Positions 1-10,758 of a DNA stretch of 64,000 nt are shown one piece after another. The translations under genes and the position numbers were made by a program. Source of the stretch: Larus michahellis (lineage: Eukaryota > Chordata > Aves > Charadriiformes > Laridae). The stretch lies in contig NC_133903.1 of NCBI RefSeq assembly GCF_964199755.1, forward strand, positions 1,679,001 through 1,743,000, in the 5' to 3' direction. Position 1 is the first letter of the stretch. Every line of letters starts with the position of its first letter. The notes under the pieces were generated by a model, which did no database searches, had not been told where the DNA came from, and saw only the letters and a list, made by a program, of their open reading frames with translations.

Positions 1-3000
1 GTGCTTGGAAATGGTCTCTCTAATGGTTTAGGGCGTAATGAAACCAAGCAGGCAGCGTCGGGGGGCTTTCCCTCCAAGGGATTAAGGGGGGTTTGACCCC
101 GAGCAGTGAACAGCAGCTGACCCCGAAGGAATATACGGCGTGGGAGCCCCCACTCCTGCTCTCCCTGCCATGCCCGGTGCTCTCCCCTTACTCACACTTG
201 GATGAGGCTGTTGGGGTCCCCCCGACAAGCGCGGGTGACAGAGCTGGCAGGGAGGCAGAGGGCAGTGGCACTGCCGCAGCGGTGCTTCCCCACCAGGTCC
301 CCGTGTCCTGCCAGATCCCGGTGCTCCACCGGCAGCATCCTGATGCCGTGGGCTGGGATACAGCCAAACCCTTTCAGGGGACATTACCGTGGTGACAACC
401 TGCTCCCGCATCGCAATACTGCCAGTTTCTGAATGCACTTTGATAGCACAACTTGAAGTCAAATTGCTGTTGATAACCTCGTGTAACACAGGTCTTACAA
501 TGATTTCATGTGAAATAACCCTTGAACGGCTAATCCTTCATAAATGTCACATCTCGCCTTCTGCAGGACCTGTGGATTGCCTTTCCCGTTGCAGATGGAG
601 GCCAGCAGGAGCTGCTTCTTGTGAAGCTGCCGGATCCGTCCCCGTGAGCCCTCGTTCCTGTTCCAACATGTCACCGTTTCCCCCCCATCACTTCTCCCGT
701 CACGGCACAGCTCATGCCATCGAGCACCTTTGCACAGGAGAGCCGACGCCAGCGCCAGGTGACGGGATGAGAAGGCTTTTCAGACGGGTACTCTTACGCG
801 AAGGTGTTGTCCTTCCCTTAGACGCCCCAAGGACACTCAGAGGTTTCCCCACCCACCCCTCATCTGGTCACAAAATACATCGACGAGCTGCGAGACGGAT
901 GCATTTGTAGGACTGGGATTGCTCAGTTTTACCCTGTCCTAAGGAAAACTGGGGACATCCCTTGAAATCTGTGAATGGTTGCTCTCCTTGACTTCCAAAT
1001 AAAGATTAAGCTCTAAATTGCCCAAATCAGATACGAATGCATCGGGGTTGGAGCCAGGCGACAAGCTCCAGACCCAGACTCCAGCAACCAAAAATAACCT
1101 TGGGAAACAATCTCCTAAACTCCAAGTTTTAATCAAGAACATGTCCATCCCCACCCATATTCCAGGGGAATGGATCTAAATACATCTCTGGCTCTCTACT
1201 TGATGCTGTTCAACCCCGTATCAAACAAACATAAATTGTTGCGATGCCTTTTTTTAGAAGTTTTCCCCACAAAAGCTAGCAAGGGATGCAGAGACCCTTA
1301 ACCACAAAAAGGCTGAGATGAATTCTGCGTGCTCCAAATTTAGAGATATTTGGATCCAAGATTTCTATTGCGTTCTGCTTCAAAATGCAAGTAAGAGTTC
1401 ATGGTTCAGACAGCCCTTCCATGATCCTCTCATCCCGGTGTCTGATTTTAACTTATTAAATAAAACAAACGGAAAGAAGTGTTCTCTGCCCAAGCTCAGT
1501 TACTGCAGAATAATTCCAAAGCACATTGTATGACCCACAAAACTCCCATGCTCCAGTTTCCTCGGCTGCCAGCAGACATCTCCGCAGGCTGTGCCAGAAC
1601 AGGATTCCCTGCTTATTTTAAGGGATAATTCGGCTGCTTCGCATCCCGCTTCCTAGAAATCCTACTTCCACCCCAACGTCCTTTGTCAATACCGACGCAT
1701 CTCTCCACACCTCAGCCATTTGAGAGGTTGTTTCTGTTCGTAGGCTGCATCTGCAGTACGAATCGCCTTCAGCAGCGCAGGGCGCGATGGCAGGTAAGAG
1801 GCTGCTCCAAGCCTTTCCCAATTATGCTGAATAAACCCCAGCAGGAGCCACCGGGCCCGGCTAAGCCAGCAAAGCGCCGTGCCTGCTGTCCTGCAGTCGC
1901 ACACCGCGCTGGAAAAGGCGGCTCGCACCCGGGGCTGCTTCTGCGGCTCATTCTGGCACGTGCCGGGTGTTGCTCGGCTGGGTTAACGCTGGGGACATGA
2001 AGCAAAATACCCAGGACTGCCTCGTATTGTCGCTTCCTTTCAGATCGATGCTGTGTGTAGGGCAGTAGCAGTACGTGATCTGGAGGGTCAGCACACTCCA
2101 TGGTAGTCTCAGAGAATTTAAAATTCCTTTTTGTGATTGCGCTTATCTTTTTTTCCAAATTGACTTGTATTGAAGGAACAAAAAGCAAAAATACCCCAAT
2201 TTGCCAAGACTCCGAGGCAGCTATAAAGGAAGAAGAGTTGAAATGATCCCTGCGTCTCACCTCCACCCACTGACCGCCCCTCCACGGGCCAGTCTACAGA
2301 TGGTAACACTGAGGCTCCTACTCGAGACTGTCGTTAACAGCAGGATCCGCAGTTAAATATAGATGCATCCCTTGTTGTTTCCGGGGTCACATCACTGCCT
2401 TTGTCACCACCCACACTCCTCCTCCTCCTCCCGTCACCCCAGCAGCTGCCGACTGACCCGGGCCCTTTGCTGGTGGCTCCGTTTCACGAGGAGGAGGTTG
2501 GCTGCTGGGGTGGCCTTGCAGTCCTGGCTGGGGACGGGGGTGCGGGCACCAGCCCAGCCCTGCTGCCCGCGAAGCTTCACGCCGCAAAATACCCCATATA
2601 ACACCATTTTCACCGCGCGGCTGGGCTGCGGCTCCGAGGAGAGGGGTTGTGCTGTGTGCACTTTGGGGACTGTTCACCACCGTCGGAGCAGATGGGCACA
2701 TAGACAGTCGGATTTAGGAATATCTTTTGCATGGTAAAAGCGCTGACTTTGCTCCCCTGTGATATCCGAGATCCTATTTGTTAGCTTTTGAGCACACGGC
2801 CAAAACCAGAGTCCCTCAATCCTTCGAGTTTCATAGATTGCTGTTTGCCTAGAAATTCACACCAGCCGTTACGTACGTGTAAGTCATCTTCTCTGATTTC
2901 CCCAAAAGTGTTTATCCAGAGCTCAAGAATTAGGACCCATATTTCTAAATTCTAAAGTCCTGAGAATTATTCATAGGAATTAACGAACAACTCGGTAAAT

Positions 3001-5399
3001 AAGGAATATACTAAAGAAAAATAAACTGCTCTCACGAATACTCATCAACCGAGGTGTACCTGTAAGGAACCACCCCTGTGCCCGCACACAGCCTGACGGG
3101 CTGCTGCAGAAATAGCTTAGACGGTAAATACACGGGCTTCGGCTCTCAAATACAGAAATCTTAACCCTTAATCAAAATATGCAGCTTACTGAAAACTCAC
3201 CTATATCAATCTGAAAGCACCGTGCACCAGACAAGCGGGAAGAAGCTGAACTTCCATTAAAATCCTCAGCTTCCGAAAGGTTTCACTGTGCTAAATTCCG
3301 CTGTCTGAAGGAGAGCAGCTACACGCTGAGCATGAGGAAAGAGAGAAACTTTTAGCACTACAATTTGGCTTTAGACACTTTAAAAGACACCCCAAAGACA
3401 TTTCAAACAGCAACGCTGGTGAAGAAAATAATCCGAGGTCAAAACTTAATGGGAGGAAGCAGAGAAAAAGCTGGTTTATATTTTTATATAGGTTCTCTTT
3501 ATCACACTTACCCAGTTCAAACAGAAAACAGGGCTCCACAAACAGAGACGCAGCGAAGCTCCCAGCCTTCCTAAAGAGCGGAACCGAGGACCTGCATTAC
3601 ACTACAGACACGTCCACCTGAAACTGCTAATGGTGAGCCTGCGCTTCAGGTGGCAGAGATCAAAGCTAATTCCCCTTCAGACTCTGCTGCGTGCATCGGG
3701 AAGCCTCTCCCGAGATGAAAAGGATGGAAAAGCAAGAAGGGAGTTTGCTCAGAAATCTCAAAATACGACGTTAGCTGACCCTCCTCTGCTGAGTTGCTTT
3801 CATGTGATAGATAGCCAAATACTTGAAGGATGATAAATGATGAGCTGCGAGTGATTATTCTAATTCAGAGGAAGAGAAGAAGGCTTACGTCTGGCATTGA
3901 GGAAAATGTCATCAGATGTCCCTGACACATTAACCATCAAGCGTTTATCCTGGAATGAAGTCAAGTAGTTTAACCGGCGTTATCAAAACATGACATTTTT
4001 TTTCAGAATGACAAAAAGCCTCGACAATAGAACTCGCTTACTGGGAGAAATACATCAAGTCAGATCTATGAGTTAGGAGCAGGGCGTTGTGGGAAAAAGA
4101 AATCATACTGGTAATGGCGAAATATTATTACCATTTGGTAACTAAGAGGCAGGAAACATCTTACAAAGCGCGATCCTGTTTTAAAGGTGGGTGTTGCGGA
4201 AAGCTGGAATATCCTAGGAGGTTAACGCAGCCACAAGTTGCACCTTATGGAGAAATCAGAAAGGAATCAGTAGATGGAGGACCTGCAGAGACCAATCCTG
4301 CAGCTCGGTTGGGGAGGAGCAGGGGGTCTCTGCCTACCATCCTCTTCCTCACTTCACTTAGAGCCCAGTTCCCAGTTGTCCTGCCCGTTTGATCCGCGCT
4401 GTTTTGAGATTGTTCATGCAGCTCCCAGAAAACTTCTGCGTGGGTGAGTTATGAGTAAGTGAACTGGAATGAATTATTACTTTCAAATGAAAATAAAATC
4501 AGCAAAACATAACAGTGCTGCCTCTCCCTATCCCTCTGCTCCCCTGAGGCGCAGGATTTGTGGTGCTCAAGGTGCACCAATCTTCGTACCACAGAGCGAG
4601 CCCTCAGCTGCTCAGCCTGCCTGCGCCCACCGCTGTGGGTCCTGCATTCACGCAGTCCCTGGAGGTGTCACGGCTTCTAACGGTGACCGTCGCTGGTGGC
4701 TGGAGACGCCATCGGCATAGACAAGCTGTGCGTGTGCTCCTGCAGCTCGGAGCCCACCCCCTCGTCCACCAAGAAGCCAGTGACCTGCATCGCCATGGGG
4801 TGATCCCCTTTGCCCTTACGGGACCACTTGTGTGGGGTCAGCCCGGGCAAAGCTTGCTTGCACGTTGTATTTGCTTGCCTTGCAATTGTCCATTTTGCCA
4901 TATCAGATAGTAAAAAGTCCCCGACTCGCTGACTGTGAGCTGTGTGCGAGGCAGACGGGAGAGACAGGTTTGGATTTGCTGGGCCGTGCATCTGTCGAGT
5001 GCTTGTGTGCCCCCCCCCCAAAAGTCCCTTAAACCGAGACACGTGTGGTTAGAGAGCAGACACAGCACGACAGACACCAGCCAGGTCCTCCAGCCCCCGC
5101 GTAGCTACCAAACTCCTAAATACTGCAGTTTGGGACTGGGTAAAATGAGGCCGCTCCGTCGTTTGGATTTACGGCGGTAGGAGAGCCACGTTGCCTGTGG
5201 GATATTTGATAGGCGTCTCTGAGGCCTGTTGGTGCCACAATAGTAGACCTTAGCTCGGCTGGGAGTTCGCTTCTCTCCTTCGGCGCTGCTCCTCCACGCC
5301 TGGCTGACTGTTGTCCTTTCTCCTCTGGAATAATTATGATGGCTGAAAATAAATGTGTGGGACAACTCCTGCCAGTTTCCACAATTTAACAGCACATGG
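1..5399. other. Intergenic, no gene recognised
   Basis: No exon with splice support and no repeat family was recognised. The stretch 2395-2600 is a GC-rich patch with CTCCTCCTC simple repeats, and 5010-5020 is a C run. Short open frames on both strands have no domain and overlap each other. Confidence 0.6.
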
Positions 5400-5660
5400 G
5401 CATTTGTGTGAAAGTGTGAGCCAGGATGTTTGTGTTCATTCTCTTAATTCTCTCGACAAAATGGTTTTATAAATAATCAGGCCTTAATTGTGTGATTCCA
5501 GTTAATGCAGAGGGAGTTAATTAACATCTGGAACAAGTTTCCTGGCCTGAGCTATTAGCTGTGTCTGGTGCAGAATGCAAACAATGTATGAAGTGAGGCC
5601 TATAGCCAAATGATTTTGTACATAGCTGAAATGAGAAATGACCAAAGATGGATGAGGTAC
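5400..5660. promoter_or_regulatory. Candidate conserved non-coding element (homeodomain-site rich)
   Basis: A balanced AT-rich block with no repeat similarity and several TAAT/ATTA cores: CTCTTAATTCTC, GCCTTAATTGTG, AGTTAATGC and the perfect palindrome GTTAATTAAC (5516-5525), an HNF1 or paired-homeodomain type site. The texture resembles vertebrate developmental enhancers. Conservation could not be tested. Confidence 0.35.
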
Positions 5661-7311
5661 GGCAGCTGTGCCAGGATAATGGCCGATTTTGGTAAACAAG
5701 TGTGGACTGAGTCAAGGCACGGTTGTTGTGCTGGTCCAAGGGGTGCCACTATGTGGCAAAGAACAGACATCACGTCTCGATTTATCCCCTCTTCAAACCC
5801 TCTGGCTCTTCCTACTTGTCTCCAAAAGCCTCGCGGATCAGTGATTCCGGACACTTTCACAGCTGGGGGAGGAACAATCCCACCAACACAAAGGCCAGGT
5901 CTCCTGTGCAACCTTGTGCATCCCTGCTGTGTTTCATCCCATCTGTTTGCGAAGTCAAAGAGGAGGATTTAATTTTGTGCCACTGAGAAGGAGAAAAATA
6001 CCGAATCACGAGCAGGCAAACTCTGAACCTCCGCCCCATGCATCTGTGCCAAACAGAGAAACTGGGATGTGGCTTTTTACCTGCCGGCGTCCCGCCTGCA
6101 GAAAGGTGCTGGGCAAACCAAGGACAGAACGCAAAATTTTGGATATCCTTTTTGTCCAACCTAAACTGATTTTTTTTTTTTAATTCTTTGCAAAGCTTTT
6201 TAATTGTCTTTCCAGCATTTTTAGTTTTAAGTAGAAAAATGAGTAAAAAAAAAAATAATCAAGAATTTTGCTTAATAAATGTCTAAAAGCTAGAGACCTG
6301 CCCGTGTTCTCCCTCCACTGTCTTTGAAGCCACGACCCCATGGGAGCGAAGGAGAAATAATATATCGTAGTGCTGAGTCGTGTGATATTACTCACAGTCA
6401 ACCCTCAAACGGCCCTAGGGCTTCACAGGAGTGTGGAAAGCCCTCAGCTTGGCCGCCTGGAATTTCTGACAAAACCATTTTTTTGACCGATAGTCATGTC
6501 CCAGGAGGAGGTAGGAGAAATGGCTTTTCACCCTGAAAACCTTTCTTTTCCTATTTATCACTACCAAAACACACCGAGCATCTCTAGACATGGATTTTCA
6601 CATATGCCTTGTGAATCTCCGTATCTTGCTAGGGCAGGGATAATATATCTGAGCTAGTTTCTGTAGTTGCTCTCTTATTACCACCTCTAATGTGATGAAT
6701 TGTTATTGAAGGTTTCTTATTCACGTTCCTGTTTCGGTACAAACCCGTTCTGTGTTTTATGCATGAGTTCTACACTACTGCAGCTAGAAGGCATGCAGAT
6801 GAGGAATGCCTCTCCAAACAACCCCCTTGCTAGGAACTATAAACAATTCTCACTAAGCTGCAGCAGAAAACCACAAATTGTGGTGCAAATTGTATTTCTG
6901 TGAAGTTCTATGTATGAACACATAAGAAAAGCGGAAGGGAAAGCAATTCAACGGGTGGCCATGGGTGAAGCAGAGAGCAGTTTCGGATGAAATGGAGGTG
7001 GAGAGTGTAGCAAGACTCATCGCTTTCATAGAAATGAGGGTCCCTGAGTCGAATGTCAGAAGGTCTCTTATACGGGTATCAGGTGCCATCGCAGCCAAGC
7101 ACCCAGCCAGGTCTGGGGAACTCTCCTTCTCCTTCTCTCATACCAGAGCAACTGGGAGAGTGATTGCCACCACCTTGATTTCCCCACCTTCTTCTTTGTT
7201 TGCCAAAGCTACAGATCTTGTACTAAAAATAAAGTCGTTTACTGGCAGTATAGACTACTGTTGAGTGACCCAAAGCCTGCTGAAGGTCACCGCTTGTTTC
7301 CGCTGATTCAG
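5661..7311. other. Intergenic, no gene recognised
   Basis: Mixed sequence with a T run at about 6170-6181 followed by T/A-rich DNA to 6260. Nothing coding is supported. It ends at the CR1 fragment. Confidence 0.6.
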
Positions 7312-7553
7312 ACTGAAGGAGGGCAGGTTTAGATTGAATACAAGGAAGAAGTTCTTTATGATGAGGGTAGCGCGACACTGGAACACGTTGCTGTGAAATT
7401 GTGGCTGCCCCATCCCTGGAGGTGTTCAAGGCCAGGTTGGATGAGGCATTAAGCGACCTGGGCTGGTGGGAGGTGTCCCTGCCCAGGGCAAGGGACAGAA
7501 TTTGGACTGCATGATCTTTACAAGGTCCCCTACAACCCAAACCATTCTATGAT
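7312..7553 (+). mobile_element. CR1 LINE 3' fragment
   Basis: The segment carries the usual CR1 3'-end phrases in order: GGTTTAGATTG, AAGAAGTTCTTTATGATGAGG, GACACTGGAACACGTTG, CATCCCTGGAGGTGTTCAAG, GGTTGGATGAGGCA, and the terminal CCATTCTATGAT. It is heavily 5'-truncated, carries no reverse-transcriptase frame and retains only about one unit of the terminal ATTCTATG repeat. It is non-autonomous and inactive. CR1 is the dominant LINE family of birds and other sauropsids. Confidence 0.92.
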
Positions 7554-7714
7554 AAATGTAAAAGTTTTGGGATAAAGTCCTAAACTGCAACCAGCTCTGG
7601 CTCCCAAGTCAGTGAGAGAGCAGGAGAAGCCGTGCTGCTGGGAAACACCAGGGAGAGGACGGGGACGTCAGCGTGCAGTCCCACACACCGAGGTACCCGC
7701 CGTTGTTCTGAGGA

Positions 7715-8010
7715 GCTGTAATAATGAGTCACTCAGCCCTGTCTGGATTTATGGCTGGTCTGAATTTCATGCACGATTTTCATAATCTGTGTCATAATTA
7801 CAAAAATTGCAAATAACTTTTTAATATCAATGTTAAAAAAGTAGGCAAATCTTTCACAGCATTTTTATGGCCTATTTACAATCTCAAATGAAATGGTTTA
7901 CAACTCTGTGTTCTGAAAATATACAACGTAAGAAAACACTAGCCTGGCAAAATTATGCTTTTATGATAATGACAGGGATGAGTTATAGTTACTCTAGTTA
8001 AACTATAACG
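7715..8010. promoter_or_regulatory. Candidate conserved non-coding element
   Basis: Starts with AATAATGAGTCACTCAG (AP-1-like TGAGTCA) and contains CATAATTACAAAAATTGC and other ATTA cores. It ends with a perfect 9-bp inverted repeat GTTATAGTT (7982-7990) / AACTATAAC (8001-8009), spacer 10 bases. Confidence 0.3.
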
Positions 8011-8279
8011 GCTGCACAGATGCTGGGAAAAAGCTATTGTACACCATGTTTTGCCACCGTAAGCGTGGCACCTGCTGGCTCCACCACGGTACGTGTAAGA
8101 GCATGTTAGCTTTGCTTTATGAATATTATTTTCAAGGATTATAATTGGACCATAAACATTCACTTGGGGATAAAATATCAGTGTGCAGGCTTTAAAAAAT
8201 ACCTGCTAGTTTTGCATATCTGGATTTCAGAAGCGAGTTTACGAGAGACAATATATCATTTGTTTCTGATCCTGTAGGA

Positions 8280-8445
8280 CTCAAAACCGGCCTGCGTTCT
8301 CCTTATGGTCTGTATGAATTTCTAGCAGGTGATATTTATTTTAGTGATATTTACAGAGCCGGAAACTAAATCCTCCAGCCCACTGCTGGCTATCAGGAAA
8401 TAATAATATTTATGCACAGATTACGTGTGACACAAGTGGCAGTGG
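8280..8445. promoter_or_regulatory. Candidate conserved non-coding element
   Basis: AT-rich block with repeated GATATTTA words (GTGATATTTATTTTAG then GTGATATTTACAG, about 18 bases apart) and AATAATAATATTTATGC. The pair of near-identical GTGATATTTA words may be duplicated binding sites. Confidence 0.25.
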
Positions 8446-9759
8446 CAGGCGTTTCCTACGCGTCACGCCAAGCCGCCCCTGCTCCCACCCGTGGTCCCGC
8501 TCGCCCCTGAGGTTTTGCTCAAGGACACCCGCGCTGGTTGTCATGACCCACCTCCTCTTGCTGGGTTTAGTCTCACAAACCAGCTGCTGAGGCGGGAATT
8601 GAATCTAAGTGTCACTTTCCACGGAAATGGGCGCGGAAGAGAGCGGCCACGAGCACAGAGAGCAGAGCTGGCCACCAGCCCGAACGCACGTGCTGGACAC
8701 GGGCGAGCTGATTGCACTCCCCGCTGCAGGAAAATACAGGAACCGAGGGAAATCACCTTGCCAAAACTATGCCGCTACAATCATCTGCTCTAATTCCCGT
8801 TACAGAAAACTTTACCTATTATATACTGTCAATAAATATGTAAAGATTTTGGTCAAAGTCTATTGTCTGCCTTCCTTAGCAAGGCAATTTTCATAGAGTA
8901 TGAAGAACCGTAAAAAAGGCGCGAACAGATTGTGTAAAGTCTGAGTCCACTAACCCACTTCTGCTTTTTAAAAATTGTTATAAATCAGAAGGAAGACTCT
9001 TTGAATTACCACAATTTCAGTGAGGTAAAACACCTCCAAAGAGAGGAACCGCGGCTAAAAATCAAAGTGGACCTTTACTCGTGTCTCAAGGATCGTGGGT
9101 TTTAGCGAGGGAAAAATCTTCCCAAGTCTGTGGCCCAGCTTTGTCTTTACTTTTAACTTCCTCGGTGCAGCTGGACAGAGCGTGAGTGAAGATCAGGCAT
9201 TATCTATTTCGCTCTCCGCCACCGATCCTGCTCTGTCTCCCTCAATACTAAAGCCCTGGTAACGCCGTAGGCAGCAGTAGCCGACCCTTCCCGTTAAGAC
9301 CTCCTCTGCCGTGGGTGCCTCACGCACATGCCTACTGATGGATTTTAGAGCGGAGACGATGTTTTATTTTGGGTGTCTGCTCTGGCTCCATATTCCCAAG
9401 AAAACACCTCTTGTATCTATTTTTTGTTTTGTGCCACGTATTCCCCCTGCTCCCTGCTATAATGTATTGCTATATTCCACCGAAAAAGCTTCCAAATGTC
9501 CATCTTTGTCAAAACTCTAGGAGCCACTTAAGCGTCACTTTAAAGGGCTCTTTATCACTCAGAGGAATTTTCCCCTAATTGTATCCTTTAACTCCAAAAG
9601 GGGTTTGGGGACACGCTTTGTATGAAAGATGCCGTAGAAAACAGAAGTTGCACTGCTAGTGGTTCTGCTTTTGTGTTTCCATGCAGGTATCTCCCTGCAC
9701 ACCAATTTGCTTTCTCTTCTCCAATGCCCGTTTCCTCCTGGGGCTAGCTCCCGGGACAG
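8446..9759. other. Intergenic, mildly CpG-rich at its start
   Basis: About 19 CpGs lie between 8455 and 8710, less than a clear island. The rest is plain sequence with no repeat or gene seen. Confidence 0.5.
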
Positions 9760-9965
9760 AGCTGTCTTCAAATAATTTAATTATCATGTGGCATACACCT
9801 TTTCAGTCCCCCCTGAAATGGCGCGCGATGCCTTTGGTTTGCATCACTTGTTGGAAAACACTCCAAAGCATTGAAAAACTATTAAATTGTTACAGTATTG
9901 GATGCCAACACACAGGGCTATTAGTCTAATTCATCCTTCAGATCAAAGCCCACACAGGCAGCTCT
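9760..9965. promoter_or_regulatory. Candidate conserved non-coding element, ~0.8-1 kb upstream of FOXL3
   Basis: Contains AATAATTTAATTATCATG, AGCATTGAAAAACTATTAAATTG and GCTATTAGTCTAATTC, several TAAT cores, and no repeat signature. Its closeness to FOXL3 makes it the first enhancer candidate to test. Confidence 0.3.
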
Positions 9966-10039
9966 CCTGCCTACAGCTATTTTCCTTTTACTTTCCTGCT
10001 TGACAGTAGTCCCTCATATCCCTCTGTTCTACTTTCTTT

Positions 10040-10329
10040 GAACGTACACATTTTCCTTTAGTCATGGAAATATAATTTATGTCTATTATACCGTATTATA
10101 GATTGCAGATCAGGACAAGCGTGCATTACTGCCTGGAACGTCTGTTTATTGTACGTCGGGTTTCTAAAAATAAATAAATAAGAAAGCCACCCGGCTTCGC
10201 TGGGGAGAGAAAAATAAGAAGGGGGAGGACTCGGGGGCTGGGGGGAGCCGCGCTCTGTTCTCGAAGTTTAATTTCCAAGCAGAGACCTTGCCGCATGATT
10301 TATTAACATCACGCTGTTTGCTTTTGTCA
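10040..10329 (+). promoter_or_regulatory. AT-rich upstream segment with forkhead-type sites near FOXL3
   Basis: This segment joins an AT-rich block (10050-10160, with TATAATTTATG and GTATTATAG) to an AATAAATAAATAA run near 10168-10182 and the CpG-rich promoter. TGTTTGC at 10315-10321 matches the forkhead core (TGTTTRC), and TTTATTAACATC lies just before it. A self-regulatory or FOX-regulated promoter element is a reasonable inference, but the motif is short and would occur often by chance. Confidence 0.3.
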
Positions 10330-10758
10330 CGTTGTGGATGTGGCGGGGGAAGCGTTGGCCCCTCTCCAGCCCGGACCACCCAGCGAGGCAGCGCGGCTAC
10401 CGGCGGCGCACACCCCGCTCCACGGCTTCACCCCCAGTTCTCCTCCTCCCTCCGTCCCCGGCTCCCCCACCCCGTCCGAGCCAAGAGGAATAACAACAAT
10501 AACACCACCAACACCCCCCTCCCCCCCCAAAGAAAAAATAATATCCTAACAGACGGGCTGTCTGGGATGCGAGAATTGCAAAACCAGTCCCCACCCCATC
10601 ACGGCGAGGGTGTGCGGGGAGGAGAGGGAGCGTGAGGAGGGGGCAGAGAGGATCGAGACAGACAGAGGGGAGGGAAGAAGGGAGGAGGGAGTCCAAGCGC
10701 TGAGGAACATCACTCCATCTCTCTCTCACTCCACAGGAGCTGAGCAAGGAGCAGGACG
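10330..10758 (+). promoter_or_regulatory. FOXL3: FOXL3 promoter-proximal region and 5' UTR (CpG-rich)
   Basis: About 16 CpG dinucleotides fall between 10330 and 10480, against few in the flanking AT-rich DNA, which suggests a small CpG island just upstream of the coding start. It is followed by C-rich and AAC-rich low-complexity sequence (10490-10535) and a purine-rich GA tract (10610-10700). No canonical TATA box was recognised close to the ATG. The last part contains a pyrimidine-rich tract ending CCACAG at 10731-10736, a plausible splice acceptor, so transcription may start further upstream and the 5' UTR may be spliced. No ATG lies between 10737 and the FOXL3 start codon. Confidence 0.55.
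10737..10758 (+). other. FOXL3: Possible 5' boundary of the FOXL3 first coding exon (putative splice acceptor at 10735-10736)
   Basis: The stretch CATCTCTCTCTCACTCCACAG before 10737 is an almost uninterrupted polypyrimidine tract ending in CAG, a strong vertebrate 3' splice-site pattern. Only 22 bases separate it from the start codon. If used, the exon would be 10737-10865, and a non-coding exon would lie upstream. The alternative is unspliced transcription through this CT-rich sequence. Confidence 0.35.

Noticed and set aside
389..910. 173-codon open frame on the + strand
   Set aside because: No domain, no splice signals tied to neighbouring exons, and an unremarkable composition; probably chance.
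1769..2266. 165-codon open frame on the - strand
   Set aside because: No recognisable domain and no exon-like boundaries.
7223..7540. 105-codon open frame on the - strand
   Set aside because: It is antisense to the CR1 3' fragment, a non-coding part of the element.
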